From positions 1 through 10,353 of the forward strand of contig JAMDBZ010000014.1 in assembly GCA_023488945.1 (NCBI GenBank): 10,353 bases of DNA. The letters run 5' to 3'. A program made the position numbers and the translations under genes. Under the pieces are notes generated by a model that had not been told where the DNA came from, did no database searches, and worked only from the letters and a program-made list of their open reading frames with translations. The DNA is from Deltaproteobacteria bacterium (GTDB taxonomy: Bacteria > Desulfobacterota_E > Deferrimicrobia > Deferrimicrobiales > Deferrimicrobiaceae). This document shows, one piece after another, positions 1 to 5,736 of the stretch (positions within the stretch are counted from its first letter, which is position 1; each line of letters begins with the position of its first letter).

Positions 1-88
1 GCGCCGCGTCCGGCAAGGCGCGCGACCGAGGCGTACCGTTGAGTACGGCGAGGGAGCGCGTACTCCGCCGGCGCGGATGCAGCGGCGC
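1..88. repeat. Imperfect long hairpin (nested inverted repeats)
   Basis: Nested complementary arms are visible. GCGCCGC (1-7) pairs with GCGGCGC (82-88). CCGGC (10-14) pairs with GCCGG (67-71). GCGCG near 19-23 pairs with 56-60. GCGTAC (31-36) pairs imperfectly with GTACGGC (43-49) around a GTTGA loop. No coding frame here resembles a protein. It could be a REP-like element, a structured RNA or the terminator of an upstream gene. There is no T-run, and the left edge may be cut by the window. Confidence 0.45.
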
Positions 89-152
89 TCGAATGCAGCC
101 GTAATTATGAAATGGAGCACTTAGCATACCCGCGCGGCGGGCCCGGCCGCCG

Positions 153-158
153 TATAAT
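153..158 (+). promoter_or_regulatory. Candidate -10 box upstream of prmA
   Basis: A perfect TATAAT lies about 90 bases before the prmA start. No recognisable -35 box exists 16-18 bases upstream, where the DNA is GC-only and locally self-complementary. The match rests on the -10 element alone. If real, the leader would be roughly 80 nt. Confidence 0.35.
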
Positions 159-248
159 TGTTACTGTCTGCCGGCTTGGAGCTGACGGCTGCCCAGCCCT
201 CCGCCCGGGAGGCTCCGCAGCGCAAACCGGGCGGTAACGGAGGATCGA

Positions 249-1181
249 GTGACCCGCTGGAAATCGTTCACGGTGGAGACGCGCCGCGAGGCGGTGGACG
301 CCGTCTCGCACTTCTTCACCGGCCACGGCTCGCTGGGGCTGGCGTACGACGAGCGCCTGTTCGGCCCCAAGGGGGACCCCGCGGAGCCGCTTCCGGCGCC
401 CGACGAGATCACCCGGCTCACGGCCTACTTCCCGTGGGAGACCGACCTCCACTCGCTCAAGAAGGAATTCCTCGACTTCCTCCCCGTGCTCGCTGAATCG
501 TTCGGAACCGGGACCGGCTCGTTCGTCTCGGCGGCGGAGATCACCGACTTCGGCTGGGCGGAGAAGTGGAAGGAACATTTCACGGCGCGCAAGGTCGGCG
601 AGCGGCTCGTCGTCAAGCCGTCGTGGGAACCGTATGACGCGGCATCCGGCGAGGTCGTCCTGACGATCGACCCCGGCCAGGCGTTCGGAACCGGGACCCA
701 CGAGACGACGCGGATGTGCCTGCGGCTCACCGAGGCGCTCTTCGCGGATCACCCCGCCCCGCGCAGGGTCCTCGACATCGGGACCGGCACCGGCATCCTG
801 GGGATCGCGGCCGCGAAGCTCGGCGCCGAATGCGTTTTGGGGACCGACGCCGACCCGAAGGCGGTCGAAGTGGCTGCGGAGAACGCGCGGATCAACGGGA
901 TCGCGGACCGGTTCCACGCGACGGATGCGCCGCTGTCGCAGATCGAGGGGGTGTTCGACCTCGTCCAGGCCAACCTCATCGCGGAGATCCTGGTCGACCT
1001 GAAGAAGGAGCTCGTCGGGCGGACCCGGTCCGGGGGGGCGATGATCCTGTCGGGGATCCTGGCCGAGAAGGCCGGGTGGGTCGAGGAGGAGTTCGCGGCG
1101 GAAGGGGTCCGCGTCGCGGAGCGGCGGGAGGACGGACAGTGGGCCGCCCTGTTCCTGCTCCGGGAGCCATCCGCGCCCTAA
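249..1181 (+). CDS. prmA: Ribosomal protein L11 methyltransferase (PrmA)
   Basis: SAM-dependent methyltransferase that methylates amino groups of ribosomal protein L11 in the cytosol. The 310-aa length fits the family (about 290-310). The N-terminal substrate-recognition domain covers roughly residues 1-120. The family signature DPGQAFGTGTHETT is at 141-154, the SAM-binding glycine motif VLDIGTGTGILGI at 174-186, the acidic ribose-binding position near D200, and the active-site segment QANLIAEIL at 240-248. The GTG start at 249 is chosen because GGAGG (239-243) lies five bases upstream and the N terminus WKSFTVET matches the family start. It is first in a likely operon, ending 10 bases before rsmE, and prmA-rsmE adjacency is common in bacteria. 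Nothing looks damaged. Confidence 0.95.
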   Translation: MTRWKSFTVETRREAVDAVSHFFTGHGSLGLAYDERLFGPKGDPAEPLPAPDEITRLTAYFPWETDLHSLKKEFLDFLPVLAESFGTGTGSFVSAAEITDFGWAEKWKEHFTARKVGERLVVKPSWEPYDAASGEVVLTIDPGQAFGTGTHETTRMCLRLTEALFADHPAPRRVLDIGTGTGILGIAAAKLGAECVLGTDADPKAVEVAAENARINGIADRFHATDAPLSQIEGVFDLVQANLIAEILVDLKKELVGRTRSGGAMILSGILAEKAGWVEEEFAAEGVRVAERREDGQWAALFLLREPSAP

Positions 1182-1191
1182 GACCCGCGGG

Positions 1192-1929
1192 ATGCCGACC
1201 TTCCTCGTCAACCGGCGCGCCATTTCCGGCGACACGGCGGTCCTCTCCGGCACCGAGGCCGCGCACATGCTCCGGTCGCTGCGGCTTTCAACCGGCGACT
1301 CGTTCTTCGCCTTCGACGAGGACGGGACGCGCTACCGGATGCGGATCCTCGAAGCCACCTCGCGCTCCATGAGGGCCGAGGTCCTCGAGACGTACCCGCC
1401 GCCCCCCCTGCCCTCCGTTCCGGTCACGCTCCTCGTCGGGCTCCCCAAGGCCGACAAGATGGACTTCATCATCGAGAAGGCGACCGAGCTCGGCTGCTCG
1501 CGCATCGTCCCGTTCCGGTCGTCCCGGACGATCCCCCGGCTCGACGGCGCCGAAGCGCAGAAGCGGCTGTTGCGCTGGGAGCGGGTCGCCGTGGCGGCGG
1601 CCAAGCAGTGCGGCTCGGGCCGCGTGCCGGAGATCTCCGGGCTCCTCTCCTACGCGGATGCGTTGCGCGCCGCCTCCTCCTGCGACGGCCGGATCGTCTT
1701 CTACGAAGGCGAGGAACAGTTCGGGCTGAAGAGAACGCTCGACGGGATGCGCGGCATCCGCGGCGCGGCGCTGCTCGTCGGCCCCGAGGGCGGCTTCTCG
1801 GAGGACGAGGTCCGGGATGCGGAGAGTCTCGGGTTCGTCCGGGCGGGCCTGGGACCCCGGATCCTGCGGGTGGAGACGGCGGCGCTCGCCGTCCTGGCGA
1901 TGGTGATGTATCATTTCGGGAACGATTGA
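1192..1929 (+). CDS. rsmE: 16S rRNA (uracil1498-N3)-methyltransferase (RsmE)
   Basis: SPOUT-class methyltransferase that makes m3U1498 in 16S rRNA of the assembled small subunit. The 245-aa length is normal. An N-terminal PUA-like RNA-binding domain covers about residues 1-70. The knotted SPOUT domain follows, with KADKMDFIIEKATELG (86-101), the SAM-binding loop GPEGGF (197-202) and the knot motif LGPRILRVETAALAVL (220-235). The ATG at 1192 has only a weak GCGGG upstream and starts 10 bases after the prmA stop, consistent with translational coupling. The pairing of two ribosome-modifying methyltransferases supports a shared transcript. Intact by sequence. Confidence 0.95.
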   Translation: MPTFLVNRRAISGDTAVLSGTEAAHMLRSLRLSTGDSFFAFDEDGTRYRMRILEATSRSMRAEVLETYPPPPLPSVPVTLLVGLPKADKMDFIIEKATELGCSRIVPFRSSRTIPRLDGAEAQKRLLRWERVAVAAAKQCGSGRVPEISGLLSYADALRAASSCDGRIVFYEGEEQFGLKRTLDGMRGIRGAALLVGPEGGFSEDEVRDAESLGFVRAGLGPRILRVETAALAVLAMVMYHFGND

Positions 1930-1962
1930 GAAACCCCTGTCCCAGAGGACGACCGACCGCCG

Positions 1963-2724
1963 ATGACCGCCCCCACGAACGACCGCCGGTCCCTCTATGC
2001 CGGGTTCTGGACCCGCGCCGCCGCGCGGATCATCGACATCCTCATCATCCTGATCGTCTACAACCTCTTCTACCTCGTGGACCGTCTCGGCGCCGACGCG
2101 GGGCTGTGGAGCGCCACCGGGCTCGGCGAGGGGGAGGCGGGGAACGCCTTCTCCGTGGAGAACTTCCTGCGCGGCGTCTTCTTCCTCGGCTTCCCGATCT
2201 TCTACTACGTGTTTCTGCACGGCACCTACGGCCAGACCTTCGGCAAGATGGCGATGAAAATCAAGCTCCTGAACGAGGATGGCTCGCCGATCGGTTACCA
2301 GAAATCGATCAGGCGATGGCTGGTCGAATTCACGTTCAACGCGGTATTCCCCTTTTTCCTGTTATTTCTTTTGGTTCTCATAACATCCTCCGTGGAATTT
2401 CTGCTCAACAAAATGTCTTCCGTGTTCTCGGTGATGGAATATCTGCAATCGGCATTCAGCTGGGTGGCGGGAATTGCCGTCATGGTCATTATCATGGCTC
2501 CCACGGGAATCATGTTCTTATGGGCCGCCTTCGACCGCCGCAAACAAGGGTTGCACGACAAGATTTGCAGGACGCTCGTGGTCAAGGTCAACGGGCCCGC
2601 GGTCCCGGGTGCGTCTCCCTCCGGCCCCGTGACTGGCGGGGTGACGACGGAGCCGCCGTCACCCGCGCCGCCCGCCCCGATCGGCCCGGACTCTCCCGCT
2701 CCATCACACCCGCCTGCGAACTGA
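1963..2724 (+). CDS. RDD family integral membrane protein
   Basis: RDD proteins are small polytopic membrane proteins of mostly unknown role, some linked to ion transport. The family marks are present: YAGFWTRAAARIID (12-25, with the R and D residues), GTYGQTFGKMAMKIKLLNEDG split around 87-107, and RRKQGLHDKICRTLVV (192-207). Hydrophobic segments lie near 22-39, 70-86, 124-142 and 165-189. After residue 210 comes a Pro/Ser/Thr-rich tail of about 43 residues with no fold expected, beyond the usual family end. AGAGGA (1944-1949) lies 13 bases before the ATG, a rather long spacing. It follows rsmE by 33 bases and probably belongs to the same operon. The section around 2330-2560 is visibly more AT-rich than its surroundings. 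Confidence 0.85.
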   Translation: MTAPTNDRRSLYAGFWTRAAARIIDILIILIVYNLFYLVDRLGADAGLWSATGLGEGEAGNAFSVENFLRGVFFLGFPIFYYVFLHGTYGQTFGKMAMKIKLLNEDGSPIGYQKSIRRWLVEFTFNAVFPFFLLFLLVLITSSVEFLLNKMSSVFSVMEYLQSAFSWVAGIAVMVIIMAPTGIMFLWAAFDRRKQGLHDKICRTLVVKVNGPAVPGASPSGPVTGGVTTEPPSPAPPAPIGPDSPAPSHPPAN

Positions 2725-2785
2725 CCCGATTCCGTTCCCTTATCCTTCCGACGCGGCTTTCGCACGGCCGACCCGCGGCCCGGTG

Positions 2786-2851
2786 CGCCGCCGGCCGGAT
2801 TATGCGCTCGCTCCCCGTCGCGGATCGGCGTTCTCATCCGCCGCCGGCCGG
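2786..2851 (+). repeat. 13-bp direct repeat pair (CGCCGCCGGCCGG)
   Basis: CGCCGCCGGCCGG occurs at 2786-2798 and again at 2839-2851, between the RDD gene and the tRNA. The core CCGGCCGG is itself palindromic, so each copy could form a short hairpin or bind a protein dimer. No T-run follows, so a classical terminator is not supported. Confidence 0.5.
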
Positions 2852-2886
2852 TTCGGTGCACCCCCGTCCGGAGCAGGTGGTCCGCT

Positions 2887-2940
2887 GAAGCAGGCAGCCC
2901 GCATGAAGCAGGCAGCTCGAAGCAGGCAGAAGCAGGGCAG
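2887..2940 (+). repeat. Four irregular copies of GAAGCAGGCAG
   Basis: The 11-mer GAAGCAGGCAG occurs at 2887-2897, 2905-2915 and 2919-2929, followed by a copy with one extra G at 2929-2940. Start-to-start spacing shrinks from 18 to 14 to 10 bases. The array ends six bases before the -35 box of the tRNA promoter. Spacing is too short and irregular for CRISPR. It could be slippage-generated or an upstream protein-binding array. Confidence 0.6.
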
Positions 2941-2945
2941 CTCGC

Positions 2946-2975
2946 TTGACAATCCGGCGTCGGATTTCTTATTAT
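2946..2975 (+). promoter_or_regulatory. Sigma-70-type promoter of tRNA-Phe
   Basis: A perfect TTGACA (-35) at 2946-2951 and TATTAT (-10, five of six) at 2970-2975 are separated by 18 bases. Transcription would begin near 2982, about 10 bases before the mature tRNA. This is the clearest promoter in the window. Confidence 0.8.
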
Positions 2976-2991
2976 CTTTGCTCTTCCGGGT

Positions 2992-3067
<76 letters not shown>

Positions 3068-3077
3068 TGAAAATCAG

Positions 3078-3107
3078 GGGGTTAGCCCGCAACGGCTAGC
3101 CCCTTTT
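3078..3107 (+). terminator. Rho-independent terminator after tRNA-Phe
   Basis: GGGGTTAGCC (3078-3087) pairs with GGCTAGCCCC (3094-3103) as a 10-bp stem with one G-T pair and a 6-base loop, followed by TTTT (3104-3107). On the other strand four T's appear four bases past the stem, so it may also weakly stop transcription coming from the integrase remnant, whose TAA stop lies inside the stem. Confidence 0.85.
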
Positions 3108-3633
3108 CAGTCTCGACTGTCAAGTGATTGTCAAGTTGGCCGCCGGTAAGGGCCGCGTCGAGGATGGAGAGCGCGTTCCTTGTGTGGGATGGGGCGAGGT
3201 GGGAATAGCGCAGGGTCATGGTAAGTGTCTTGTGGCCCAGGAGCGCCTTGACCGTGGTGATATCCACGCCAGCCATGACAAGTTGAGAAGCGAAGGTATG
3301 CCGGAGGTCATGGAACCGAAAATCTTTGATCCCTGCCCGCCTACAGGCCGCGTGGAAGCCCTTCTTTACGTCCCCGTATCGTTTCCCCTCTTCGTTGACG
3401 AAAACGTGGGGGCAATCCACGCGCCGCACGATCTGCTGTAGGGCTTCGCGGAGAGTGGCGTTGATCGGGATCTCCCGCCGCTCCCCGTTCTTCGTCCGGT
3501 CCAGGAGAATGAAGCCGTGTCGGAGGTCGATATGCTTTTCCCACTCAAGGGAAAGGATCTCCTCTATCTCTTCGCCGCGCAAAGTCGGCGGCGGCATGAA
3601 AGTGGAGATTGGATTCGTTATGGCGAGACGCAA
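3082..3633 (-). pseudogene. Tyrosine recombinase/integrase, N-terminally truncated
   Basis: The catalytic domain of a phage-type tyrosine integrase (site-specific DNA strand exchange) is preserved: K48 in RTKNG, H108-x-x-R111 in FHDLRH, H134 in LGHK, and nucleophile Y143 in RYSH. A possible first arginine is R19 in TLRGEE, but the segment GEEIEEIL carries an apparent 9-base duplication (EEI twice), shifting the usual R-to-LxW spacing by three residues. The whole core-binding and arm-binding N-terminal part (about 150-200 residues) is missing. An in-frame TGA lies three codons before the TTG at 3633, and no ribosome-binding site precedes that TTG. Its 5' end overlaps the neighbouring gene by 89 bases in another frame, suggesting a deletion junction. 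It ends beside tRNA-Phe. Probably inactive. Confidence 0.8.
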
Positions 3634-4000
3634 CGTCTTTCAGAATCACGGGGATCTCCTGGACAAGCCCTTCGGCTTTATCCCTTAGCGCCCGAACCTT
3701 CTTCGCGTCCGCAAGGGGCGGAGGAACCTTTGGTCGATTCGGATTGCACAGAAGCCCGAGGTATAGAGCATAGGCGAAGACAGGGATCACGTCCTGCCCA
3801 TCCTTCGCCGCCTTGCACATGGAGTGGTAAGCCTCCTCCATCCGGCGGTCCATCAGGAACCCATCCGCGTGTTTCCTGTATTCGGGAGGGATAACGTATA
3901 CCGCGACGCCGTCCACCTTGGCGTCGATTATTCGAAGAACCTCCGCGGAAATCTGTCGCCAGTTTTCCTTGATCGCTTCCGAACGGTGAGGTTCCGACAT
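3545..4000 (-). CDS. Hypothetical protein, 151 aa, mobile-region
   Basis: I do not recognise this protein. The ATG at 4000 is preceded by GGGGGGAGG with a 7-base spacer, a good ribosome-binding site, and no alternative in-frame start lies upstream before the toxin stop. The product is soluble and rich in charged residues, with helical stretches (about 8-28, 45-67, 97-125), no signal peptide, no membrane segment and no cysteine-based metal site. The last 30 residues or so (arginine-rich, DFARRRDRGDPFP) are read out of frame across the integrase 5' end. The true C terminus may therefore have been replaced at a deletion junction. It lies between the toxin-antitoxin pair and the integrase, all on the same strand. 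Codon use looks ordinary for the window. Confidence 0.6.
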   Translation of the reverse strand: MSEPHRSEAIKENWRQISAEVLRIIDAKVDGVAVYVIPPEYRKHADGFLMDRRMEEAYHSMCKAAKDGQDVIPVFAYALYLGLLCNPNRPKVPPPLADAKKVRALRDKAEGLVQEIPVILKDVASRHNESNLHFHAAADFARRRDRGDPFP

Positions 4001-4035
4001 TTCGCCGCCTCCCCCCGCGGTCCGGCCCTCAAAAG

Positions 4036-4052
4036 TGATCCCGGGGAAGGCG
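4036..4052. repeat. 17-bp dispersed repeat, copy 1
   Basis: TGATCCCGGGGAAGGCG is repeated exactly at 4765-4781, and similarity continues loosely for about 20 more bases (AGGAT, GCC, GCC). The two copies lie outside either end of the toxin-antitoxin pair. On the - strand this copy reads in an open frame as FAFPGITFEG, between the toxin stop and the start of the 151-aa gene, without its own start codon. Confidence 0.65.
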
Positions 4053-4117
4053 AATGAGGATTGCCCGCCGTCTCCGTCCCCGCCCGCGAAGCGAGGACGT
4101 ATCCCCGAGAAGTCGTG

Positions 4118-4390
4118 TCAGGTCCGCCGGTAAACTTCCCGACGATGCCCGACGTTCATCACCATCACAATCAATGCGCGGTCGTGCACCTCGTACACGA
4201 TCCGGTAATCCCCGACGCGGACGCGGTACGCGGTTTCCTCCCCTTCGATCTTCCGTGCCCCGTGGGGACGCGGATTCTCCGCGAGCGCGTCAATCTTCGG
4301 TTCGATCCTCCGCCGCACGTCCTCCGGGAGCGTGCGATACGCCTTCGCCGCCCGGTGAGCGAATTCGATCCGATAACGGGACGCCGCCAT
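4118..4390 (-). CDS. RelE/ParE-superfamily toxin
   Basis: The 90-aa basic protein has the RelE fold signature: an N-terminal YRIEFAHRAAKAYRTLP, a helical pair to about residue 40, then YRVRVGDYRIVYEV (55-68) and a last strand with VGHRREVYR (80-88). RelE toxins cleave mRNA in the ribosomal A site, while ParE members poison gyrase. The basic and tyrosine positions of RelE-type nucleases have counterparts here (R56, R58, R63, R83, Y87), which favours the mRNA-cleaving type, though this is inference. The ATG at 4390 directly abuts the antitoxin TAG, with no bases between, so translation is probably coupled. It looks intact, with family-typical length. In a decaying island such a pair may persist through addiction. 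Confidence 0.88.
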   Translation of the reverse strand: MAASRYRIEFAHRAAKAYRTLPEDVRRRIEPKIDALAENPRPHGARKIEGEETAYRVRVGDYRIVYEVHDRALIVMVMNVGHRREVYRRT

Positions 4391-4645
4391 CTACCGGCCC
4401 GTGTCCGCCTTCACCTTCTCCCACGGGATCGTCCCCTTCTTCCGAACCTCCGCCCGCGCCTTCTTCAACAGGTCGCGGTCTATAAGGTCCTCCACTTTCT
4501 CCAAGAGGTCGAAGTCCTCCATTGGAACGATTGCCGCCATCCCCTTTCCCCGCCGACGAATGACGGTCCTTTCGCCCTTGTACGCGGCCCGGTTGATGAG
4601 TTCCGTGAAGTTGTCCCGCGCTTCGCTTGTCGCCACCTTCGGCAT
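4391..4645 (-). CDS. Phd/YefM-type antitoxin
   Basis: The 84-aa protein begins MPKVATSEARDNFTELINRA, typical of Phd/YefM antitoxins, whose N-terminal half binds DNA and whose C-terminal tail wraps the toxin. VIRRRGKGMAAIVPMEDFDLLE (48-63 region edge) is the conserved strand and helix of the Phd fold. The charged tail after about residue 55 is the expected toxin-neutralising part. Start at 4645: GGAGG lies five bases upstream. It is the first gene of the pair and is immediately followed by the toxin, giving antitoxin-first order. A palindrome covering its -10 box suggests autoregulation. Confidence 0.88.
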   Translation of the reverse strand: MPKVATSEARDNFTELINRAAYKGERTVIRRRGKGMAAIVPMEDFDLLEKVEDLIDRDLLKKARAEVRKKGTIPWEKVKADTGR

Positions 4646-4666
4646 ATCGGCCTCCGTTCGCCTTAA

Positions 4667-4690
4667 TGTCCGAATTGTACCATTCGGTCA
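4667..4690 (-). promoter_or_regulatory. Promoter -10 and palindromic operator of the TA operon
   Basis: CCGAAT (4670-4675) and ATTCGG (4682-4687) form a perfect inverted repeat around TGTACC, with two further matched bases outside after one mismatch on each side (TG at 4667-4668, CA at 4689-4690). On the - strand the centre holds TACAAT (4679-4674), a five-of-six -10 box, about 29 bases before the antitoxin ATG. The expected -35 position is poor (TTCCCT). Antitoxin dimers of this family bind such palindromes to repress their own operon. Confidence 0.6.
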
Positions 4691-4764
4691 AGGGGAAGGG
4701 AAGGGGTCGGAGATACCCTCCGGGGGACGGTCATCGGCCTTCCCATCCGACGGCTCCCCAAAGA

Positions 4765-4815
4765 TGATCCCGGGGAAGGCGGCGCAGGATGCCGCCTTGT
4801 CGGTCGCCGGGATCA
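4765..4815. repeat. Repeat copy 2 within a 51-bp nested hairpin
   Basis: The 17-mer TGATCCCGGGGAAGGCG (4765-4781) is copy 2 of the dispersed repeat. TGATCCCGG (4765-4773) is inverted as CCGGGATCA (4807-4815). Inside, GGCGGC (4779-4784) pairs with GCCGCC (4792-4797) around a 7-base loop. It lies 27 bases past the stop of the secreted-protein gene on the - strand and may help end its transcript, but no T-run follows. Confidence 0.6.
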
Positions 4816-4841
4816 GCGGCGACCTATCCCCGGAAGCTACA

Positions 4842-5144
4842 TCACCGCTCGAACACCCGGTAATCGGGACCTCGGGGATCGGGTAGATCGGACCCCGGCA
4901 AAGTCCGCCTCATTCTCATCTCTCCCCCGCGCCCCTCATCAATCCGCCAGCCCGGGGCTCGGGGATCAGGCAAATCGCTGTTTCGCAACGTGGGCCGTAC
5001 CGTTGTACCCCATCCTTTTTCATCAACCCGATACCCTTGATCGTCCGGGTTCGCTGGACGAACCACCCACATTTCGGCGGCAGCAGAGGCAGCAACGAGC
5101 ATGAGAGCGAAAGCCGGGACGATCACCAGTTTCAGACGTTTCAT
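4842..5144 (-). CDS. Small predicted secreted protein with tandem repeats, 100 aa
   Basis: Unrecognised protein. Residues 1-23 form a clear signal peptide: basic MKRLK, a hydrophobic run to about 18, then ASAAA before E24, so export by Sec is likely. The mature part is about 2.25 tandem repeats of 28-29 residues. Repeat 1 (37-64) and repeat 2 (65-93) share G-[YW]-R-[VI]-D-E...R-x-T-L-x-x-SDLPDPR-x-P, and a last partial repeat is DYRVFER (94-100). There are no cysteines. The ATG at 5144 is preferred over an upstream in-frame ATG at 5192 because AAGGAGG lies eight bases before it and the signal peptide begins there. It sits downstream of the HNH gene on the same strand. No function can be assigned. 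Confidence 0.7.
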   Translation of the reverse strand: MKRLKLVIVPAFALMLVAASAAAEMWVVRPANPDDQGYRVDEKGWGTTVRPTLRNSDLPDPRAPGWRIDEGRGGEMRMRRTLPGSDLPDPRGPDYRVFER

Positions 5145-5167
5145 GATCTCATCCTCCTTCCGGGTTA

Positions 5168-5260
5168 CTACTTCGACACCCACACGTCCCATTTTTCGGC
5201 TTCGTCAGGAATTGCGAAGATCACCGTGATAGTTTCGCCATTCAAGCGGGTCCCATCCAT
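5168..5260 (-). CDS. Possible 30-aa small ORF
   Basis: An ATG at 5260 opens 30 codons ending in TAG at 5168. GGAGGAG lies eight bases upstream, a strong ribosome-binding site, and the stop of the HNH gene is only 28 bases before it. The peptide (MDGTRLNGETITVIFAIP, then an acidic and tryptophan-containing end DVWVSK) has no membrane segment or known motif. It may be a genuine small phage or accessory protein, or the truncated start of a longer one. It lies wholly between two better supported genes in the same direction and fills that gap. Confidence 0.45.
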   Translation of the reverse strand: MDGTRLNGETITVIFAIPDEAEKWDVWVSK

Positions 5261-5288
5261 GCGTCCTGCTCCTCCTCTCCCCCCTCCA

Positions 5289-5702
5289 CTACGAGAGCGC
5301 GGCCTGCTTCGTGCAGCAGGGACGGGCCGCCTCCAACCCCGCCGCGATAACTTCGAGGTCCCGCCGTTTCCAGACGTGCTTTCCGTTCCCGCGGCTTCTC
5401 ATCACCTCCCGGGCAAGATCGAAAAAATCCTGACCGAGGGAATCCATCGCCACTACCACCACGGGTGCCGCGTCCCATTTCTCCCGGCGGTGATCCCGTT
5501 TGCAGAGGGGAAGCCCGTTCCGCAAGTCGTAGCGGAACCGGCCATGCTGTTCCTTCCGGAAAACGTGATGGGCTTGGGTCGCCGTGCCTCGACAGACGGC
5601 GCACCTGGGAACGCCGTTGACGTGGGAACGATGCATGACGACATCACGCCATAAATGGTCAAGCTGCCGCCGAAGGCGGGTAAGGGGAATCTTTCGGCTC
5701 AT
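5289..5702 (-). CDS. HNH/NinG-like phage nuclease-fold protein
   Basis: The 137-aa basic protein resembles phage HNH proteins of the NinG/Rap kind, which act on branched DNA or as DNA-packaging-associated nucleases. Residues 8-33 (LRRQLDHLWRDVVMHR) form the N-terminal helix typical of the group. The zinc/active-site region follows: C34-x-x-C37, H45-H46, RYDLRNG with N62, then LCKRDHRREK (66-75) with C67 and H71. The second zinc knuckle should read CxxC, but here is CxxD (C67, D70), so one ligand is unusual. The ATG at 5702 has only AGGGA nearby, and the stronger GGAGGAGG is about 17 bases upstream with no better start codon in frame. It is flanked by phage-like remnants on the same strand. 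Confidence 0.7.
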   Translation of the reverse strand: MSRKIPLTRLRRQLDHLWRDVVMHRSHVNGVPRCAVCRGTATQAHHVFRKEQHGRFRYDLRNGLPLCKRDHRREKWDAAPVVVVAMDSLGQDFFDLAREVMRSRGNGKHVWKRRDLEVIAAGLEAARPCCTKQAALS

Positions 5703-5736
5703 CGATGTCGTCCCTGTGTCCTCCTCCCTTTTTCCT

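Noticed and set aside
105..1268. Long - strand open frame (387 codons) opposite prmA
   Set aside because: Arginine/proline-rich antisense frame typical of GC-rich DNA. The + strand holds a complete, motif-bearing prmA with a ribosome-binding site.
2887..2940. CRISPR array
   Set aside because: Units are 11 bases, with gaps of only 0-7 bases and no constant spacer length or cas genes.
3545..3633. Programmed frameshift joining the 151-aa gene to the integrase
   Set aside because: The upstream frame does not look like an integrase N-terminal domain, and no slippery site plus structure is evident. Deletion or overlap explains it better.
5145..5192. Longer start (ATG at 5192) for the secreted-repeat protein
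   Set aside because: It adds 16 charged residues before a clear signal peptide and lacks the AAGGAGG that lies correctly before the ATG at 5144.
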